Origin: JAEXNA01 sp050486105
GTDB lineage: Bacteria; Vulcanimicrobiota; Xenobia; Xenobiales; JADMJV01
DNA length: 64,000 nt
Direction of reading: 5' to 3'
Assembly (NCBI GenBank): GCA_050486105.1
Contig: JBJHCR010000002.1
Coordinates: 6,484 to 70,483 of the forward strand
Position 1 is the stretch's first letter. Every line of letters starts with the position of its first letter. Both the position numbers and the translations under genes were made by a program. Shown one piece after another: positions 61,501 to 64,000 of the stretch. A model generated the notes under the pieces. That model was given only the letters and a program-made list of their open reading frames with translations, was not told the origin of the DNA and did no database searches.

Positions 61501-63885
61501 GGGGGCACCAACGCGGTGGTGGTGCTGGAGGGCCCCCCTTTGCCTCAAACAGAAAGTGAGGTCCAAGATGCCTCTGCACTCTTTTGTCTCAGCGCCGCCA
61601 GCCCCGGCGGCCTTGAGCGCTTGAGGAGGTCCACCCAGGAGCAACTGGCCAAATCCCCCAGCCGTGCCTGGGACCTGGGCTTCACCAGCGCCCTAGGCCG
61701 GGAGCACTTTCCCTATCGCCTAGCGGTGGTGGGGAGCACGGCCGCCACGCTGGCAGAGGGCCTGAGCCAAGCACCTTGGACCCGGGCCCATCCCGAACCG
61801 AAGCTGGCCTTTCTCTTCACCGGCCAGGGCTCGCTGCAGGCTGGGGCCGGTTGCCAATTGATCCACAGTGAGCCGGTGTTCAGGCAAGCCCTGGTGCACT
61901 GCGACAGGGTGCTGAAAGAGCTGACCTGCTCAAGCTTCACCATGCTGGAAGCTCTGCAAGATGGTGCCCCGGGGGCCAGCCATCAGGCCGTCCACTTGGC
62001 CCTCGGATGGTCTTTGTCGGAGCTTTGGAAAAGCTGGGGCATCGAAGCGGACTTGCTGCTGGGTCACAGTCTGGGCGAATATCTGGCTGCCTGTGTAGCT
62101 GGGGTCTTCAGTCTGGAAGACGGGCTCAATCTACTCCTAAAACGGGGAGCCCTTATGGATACTTTACCGCCTGGTGGGGGTATGACCGCCGTCTGGGCTG
62201 CAGAGGAGACGGTGCAAAGGCTCCTCCAGGGTAGACCACTAGTGATCGCGGCGGTGAACGGCCCGCAGGCGGTGGTGGTCTCTGGGCATCGAGATCCTTT
62301 GCAGGCCCTGGAACTCGACCTGAGTGGGCAGGGACTAGCTTGGAGCCGACTCCCGGTGACCACCGCCTTCCACTCTCCCCTACTGGAGCCGATCCTCGAC
62401 GAATACGCCGCTGCCCTCTCCAAAGTAAGGTGGAATAAGCCTGAAACCAGGGTGATTTCCACCGTAAGTGGCGCAATGTTGACGGCTGAAGAAGCCTGCT
62501 CGGTGGACTTTTGGCGGTCCGGAGTGCGAAAACCCGTGCTCTTTCAGCAGGCCGTGGAAACCCTCTTGAATCTCGGAGTCGAAGCTTGCCTGGAGGTGGG
62601 CCCTCACCCGGTGCTTTGTGGGCTGGGTGCGAACTTGCAGGCCACCCGCTCTCGAGTTCCTCAGCAAAATAGCGGTTCCGTCGGTGCCTCCTTGGAACCC
62701 TCCAGGGTTCCAGACCTCAGGCCCCTGTGGCTAGGCAGTCTGCGCCGGGGGGAAGCCGAGCGAGAGAGTCTCCTCGGCAGTCTGGGAGAACTCTATCAAC
62801 TGGGATGGAACCCGAACTGGCAGCAGGTCTATCGAGACCGAGCTCCCCGTCGAGTGCTCTTGCCCACCTATCCTTTCGGGCACAAAGACGAGAGCACTCA
62901 GCTGGAAGTGGACGCCGAAGAAACGTCCTGGTTGCAGCAGCTGGCGGCACGCATAGTGGGGGCCCCTCCCGGCAGCATCGCTCCCGACGACCACCTACTG
63001 GAATCGGGCTTCGATTCCTTGAGGGTCATGCAGTTCTTGGCTGAAGTGGGACGCCGACTCGGTCGGGTGCTGCAGCCCGGGGACCTGCTGGCTCGACCCA
63101 CCTTGGCTGAGTTTGAAGCCTTCCTCGAGGAGGGCGACAAAACCGGCGGACCCCTGGTTTGCCTGCAGCAGGGTGGCCTCAGCACTCCGCTGTTTTGCTT
63201 GCATCCGGCCGGGGGTCACATCACCGTCTACGAACGCCTGCGAAAGCGTTGCTCCGAAAGGCCCCTATTCGCTTTGGAATCGCGAGGGCTGCGAGACCCT
63301 CAGGACGAGCACCTCACCTTAAAGGCCATGCTCGACGACTACGCCGGCCTCATAGACGAAGCCCAACCCAAGGGCCCACTGGCCCTCCTGGGTTGGTCGT
63401 TTGGGGCTTCTCTGGCCCATGGTTTGGGCAGTCGATTGGAGCAACAGGGACGCAAAGTGGAGGTGGTGGTCATGATCGATCCTCCCCATGGACCCCTGGA
63501 AGAGGAAGAGTTGCAAGCTTTGCTCTCTCTCCTTCACACCTACAGCTTGCAGCCGCCAACTCTTACAACCTTGCGAGCCCGGTGCTCTAAAGTTCCCCTG
63601 GAAAGTCTCTATGAAAACTGCCTGGGGGAGGGTTGGCTGACTCTGGAGACTCTCGGTGCCGAGCAGTTCCAAGCCTATTTGCAGCTGTACCGCCATCATT
63701 TGAAGATCCTGCAAGAATTCGGCTACGGGGAGTTGCAGGCTCCGGTGGTGCTGTGCTGGGCCGAAAAGCCTCAAAACTGGTCGGTGCCCCTCACTCGAGG
63801 CCCCTGCCGGGAGTTGGTCCTAGGAGGAGACCATTACAGCGTCGTCCGCCCTCCTCTTGTAGAGCGGATCCCCCTCGATTTTTAG
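58528..63885 (+). CDS. Type I polyketide synthase: ligase-ACP-KS-AT-ACP-TE
   Basis: 1785 residues from ATG 58528 (TGATG overlap with the dioxygenase). Domains in order: acyl-AMP ligase loading domain (about 10-500, YTSGSSGLAQAVV); ACP1 (GLDSL, Ser536); ketosynthase (about 597-1020) with DTACSS (Cys753), ETHGSGTPLGD and KAQVGHAEIAAG, so the Cys-His-His set is complete; acyltransferase with GHSLGEYLA (Ser1181) and TAFH, the pattern for malonyl-CoA; ACP2 (GFDSL, Ser1497); thioesterase with LGWSFGAS (Ser1624). There is no KR, DH, ER or MT domain. It should load an acid, extend it once with malonate and release it, with neighbours doing reduction and methylation. TE ends GDHYSVVRPP. Confidence 0.93.
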   Translation: MNVANWAERQLAEFGDFPALHFGGQTWSSRQLHEASSRLAQGLLELDLEPGETVILHGPNSPDLLILFTATLRAGGVAVILGDGSPQAEVERILEETEARLVFSDLTLGYPRSGFLRWPELDRLQQAAALTQPVARDPEDPAQVVYTSGSSGLAQAVVWSHGVVASRYLAFAEKRPASAPPRRSLVTLPLAGAFGTQYLYLRLLQKMELVLLPRYHPETVVQALLDHGIETAMLVPSMAEALLNSAHARGLRFPKLRSLLLGGSTVSPSLIERLHKGLGVRTASVYGLTELGPVARTNLGDSSGSLGQFAPEIEVRLCPDPEDPEVGEILLRAPGRQGRLLASATGEGEQTEGWIATGDLAYEDESGHLHLVGRRHDRIVTGGTNVYPQPLEELLLTRPEVADCAVVGAPDPYLGEEVVAWVVPTEGHQISDLELLAICRSQLDPKRCPTRIYLCPDLPRSPSGKIDRRELQQLAEDRRQQPQTTELAQKLILVNPRQRSTLLRALLEEQLRGLLGPELEGELHPERPLADLGLDSLSAVVLANSLSAALGLNLPSTLTFEHPTIEALVSALQPSSTIPQEAQGPAPVRPRPAKSKEVALIGVACRLPGGLCTPEQFWDFLGQGRTLSEPIERWPIDRFYDPRPGVPGKTYTKRASLLEEDPFDGELFGLSPLEVEGLNPQHRLLLEVGWEALERSGYAPRSQGETGCGVFLGLSPSPIAGPDPLGNLPSMGVGRLAHLLDLRGPVLALDTACSSGLVAVQTAMLHLRTGQCRMALAGAVHLIESPRSLVALSQLRVLAPDGRCKPFRAQADGFGRGEACVVFVLKLLEEALEDRDPILGVLKGAAVQHDGRSSSLTSPSVRGQREVARTALADAGLRAQDLHFLETHGSGTPLGDGIELQAAAEVYGGGETPLLLGAVKAQVGHAEIAAGAVGLLHALLVVSQGEVPPQPDLGELHPNLKALEGQLILPLLRTPLPLERPLRAAVTSLGMGGTNAVVVLEGPPLPQTESEVQDASALFCLSAASPGGLERLRRSTQEQLAKSPSRAWDLGFTSALGREHFPYRLAVVGSTAATLAEGLSQAPWTRAHPEPKLAFLFTGQGSLQAGAGCQLIHSEPVFRQALVHCDRVLKELTCSSFTMLEALQDGAPGASHQAVHLALGWSLSELWKSWGIEADLLLGHSLGEYLAACVAGVFSLEDGLNLLLKRGALMDTLPPGGGMTAVWAAEETVQRLLQGRPLVIAAVNGPQAVVVSGHRDPLQALELDLSGQGLAWSRLPVTTAFHSPLLEPILDEYAAALSKVRWNKPETRVISTVSGAMLTAEEACSVDFWRSGVRKPVLFQQAVETLLNLGVEACLEVGPHPVLCGLGANLQATRSRVPQQNSGSVGASLEPSRVPDLRPLWLGSLRRGEAERESLLGSLGELYQLGWNPNWQQVYRDRAPRRVLLPTYPFGHKDESTQLEVDAEETSWLQQLAARIVGAPPGSIAPDDHLLESGFDSLRVMQFLAEVGRRLGRVLQPGDLLARPTLAEFEAFLEEGDKTGGPLVCLQQGGLSTPLFCLHPAGGHITVYERLRKRCSERPLFALESRGLRDPQDEHLTLKAMLDDYAGLIDEAQPKGPLALLGWSFGASLAHGLGSRLEQQGRKVEVVVMIDPPHGPLEEEELQALLSLLHTYSLQPPTLTTLRARCSKVPLESLYENCLGEGWLTLETLGAEQFQAYLQLYRHHLKILQEFGYGELQAPVVLCWAEKPQNWSVPLTRGPCRELVLGGDHYSVVRPPLVERIPLDF

Positions 63886-64000
63886 AAGGTCTGCAGGCCC
63901 TAGGAGGCTGGCCGGAAACCCCCTTGACAATGAAATTGTTCCTGCTTGCAGACTTCGTAACGCTTCGCTTTAAGGTGCAGTGCTCCGAAGCCCGTAATAC
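63886..64000 (+). promoter_or_regulatory. Downstream region with candidate promoter element
   Basis: Contains TTGACA at 63924-63929 and the inverted repeat ACAAT-gaa-ATTGT just after it, which may start a gene beyond the window. GTCTGCA at 63889 and TGCAGAC at 63947 form a distant inverted pair. No gene is visible in the last 115 bases. Confidence 0.25.

Overview
The window is chromosomal DNA from a diderm (outer-membrane) bacterium. The evidence is an S-layer-homology porin, a TPR-linked outer-membrane beta-barrel, type IV pilin-like proteins, a lipoprotein and periplasmic enzymes. Genes are dense: no gap between genes exceeds about 300 bases, many same-strand neighbours overlap by the 4-base ATGA/GTGA pattern, and TTG and GTG starts are common. 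I see no rRNA, tRNA, CRISPR array, insertion sequence or phage gene. The SLH-porin and the general mix fit a lineage near the Cyanobacteria/Eremiobacterota part of the tree, but this placement is weak inference.

Layout. (1) 1-4.8 kb, minus strand: two tandem asparagine synthetases, a GNAT acetyltransferase, a Nudix hydrolase and a secreted GHL10-type glycosidase. (2) 5.0-6.2 kb: two overlapping prepilin-like genes behind an extended -10 promoter. (3) 6.4-9.8 kb: a three-gene signalling operon with two paralogous membrane histidine kinases whose defects are complementary (one lacks the phospho-accepting His, the other lacks the ATP site) and a small secreted protein. (4) 9.9-11.6 kb: an SLC13/RCK-type permease. 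(5) 11.8-21.1 kb: a probable exopolysaccharide system made of a six-domain response regulator, a membrane HEAT-repeat protein, a processive GT2 synthase, a TPR/outer-membrane barrel and a TPR/glycoside hydrolase. (6) 22.3-25.8 kb: urate to allantoate (allB, uraD, uraH, puuD), followed by an MBL-fold cyclic-nucleotide phosphodiesterase. (7) 28-33 kb, minus strand: a six-gene operon with an ABC transporter, FKBP isomerase, TPR protein, DHH phosphoesterase and YdjM-type membrane protein. (8) 33-35.5 kb: metA and metY. (9) 35.6-38.7 kb: SLH-porin and a TPR protein. (10) 38.9-44.7 kb: a carboxylic-acid-reductase-like A-T-R enzyme, a Rieske oxygenase and a nucleotidyltransferase-like protein. (11) 44.8-46.3 kb: a third prepilin-like gene and a lipoprotein. 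(12) 46.4-49.1 kb: a Dlt-like trio of carrier protein, MBOAT and SGNH protein. (13) 49.1-63.9 kb: a visibly GC-richer biosynthetic region with an amidohydrolase lacking metal ligands, an acyl ligase, a fatty acyl-AMP ligase, a GH3 amidosynthetase, an SDR, an O-methyltransferase, a 2OG-Fe dioxygenase and a one-module PKS with the order ligase-ACP-KS-AT-ACP-TE.

How the genes may work together. Regions 10, 12 and 13 look like an uncharacterised lipid/polyketide pathway. Fatty acyl groups are adenylated and loaded on carriers, extended once, and trimmed by the SDR, methyltransferase and oxygenases. They may then be joined to an amino acid by the GH3 enzyme. The carrier/MBOAT/SGNH trio could export an acyl group to a surface polymer. 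Regions 3 and 5 may form one pathway in which a split kinase signals to the multi-receiver regulator that controls polysaccharide synthesis. All pathway assignments are inference from domains and gene order.

A 10-base N gap at 55,786 interrupts the GH3 gene. It is flanked by a 9-base duplication; removing the Ns and one repeat copy restores the frame, so the break is very probably an assembly artefact.
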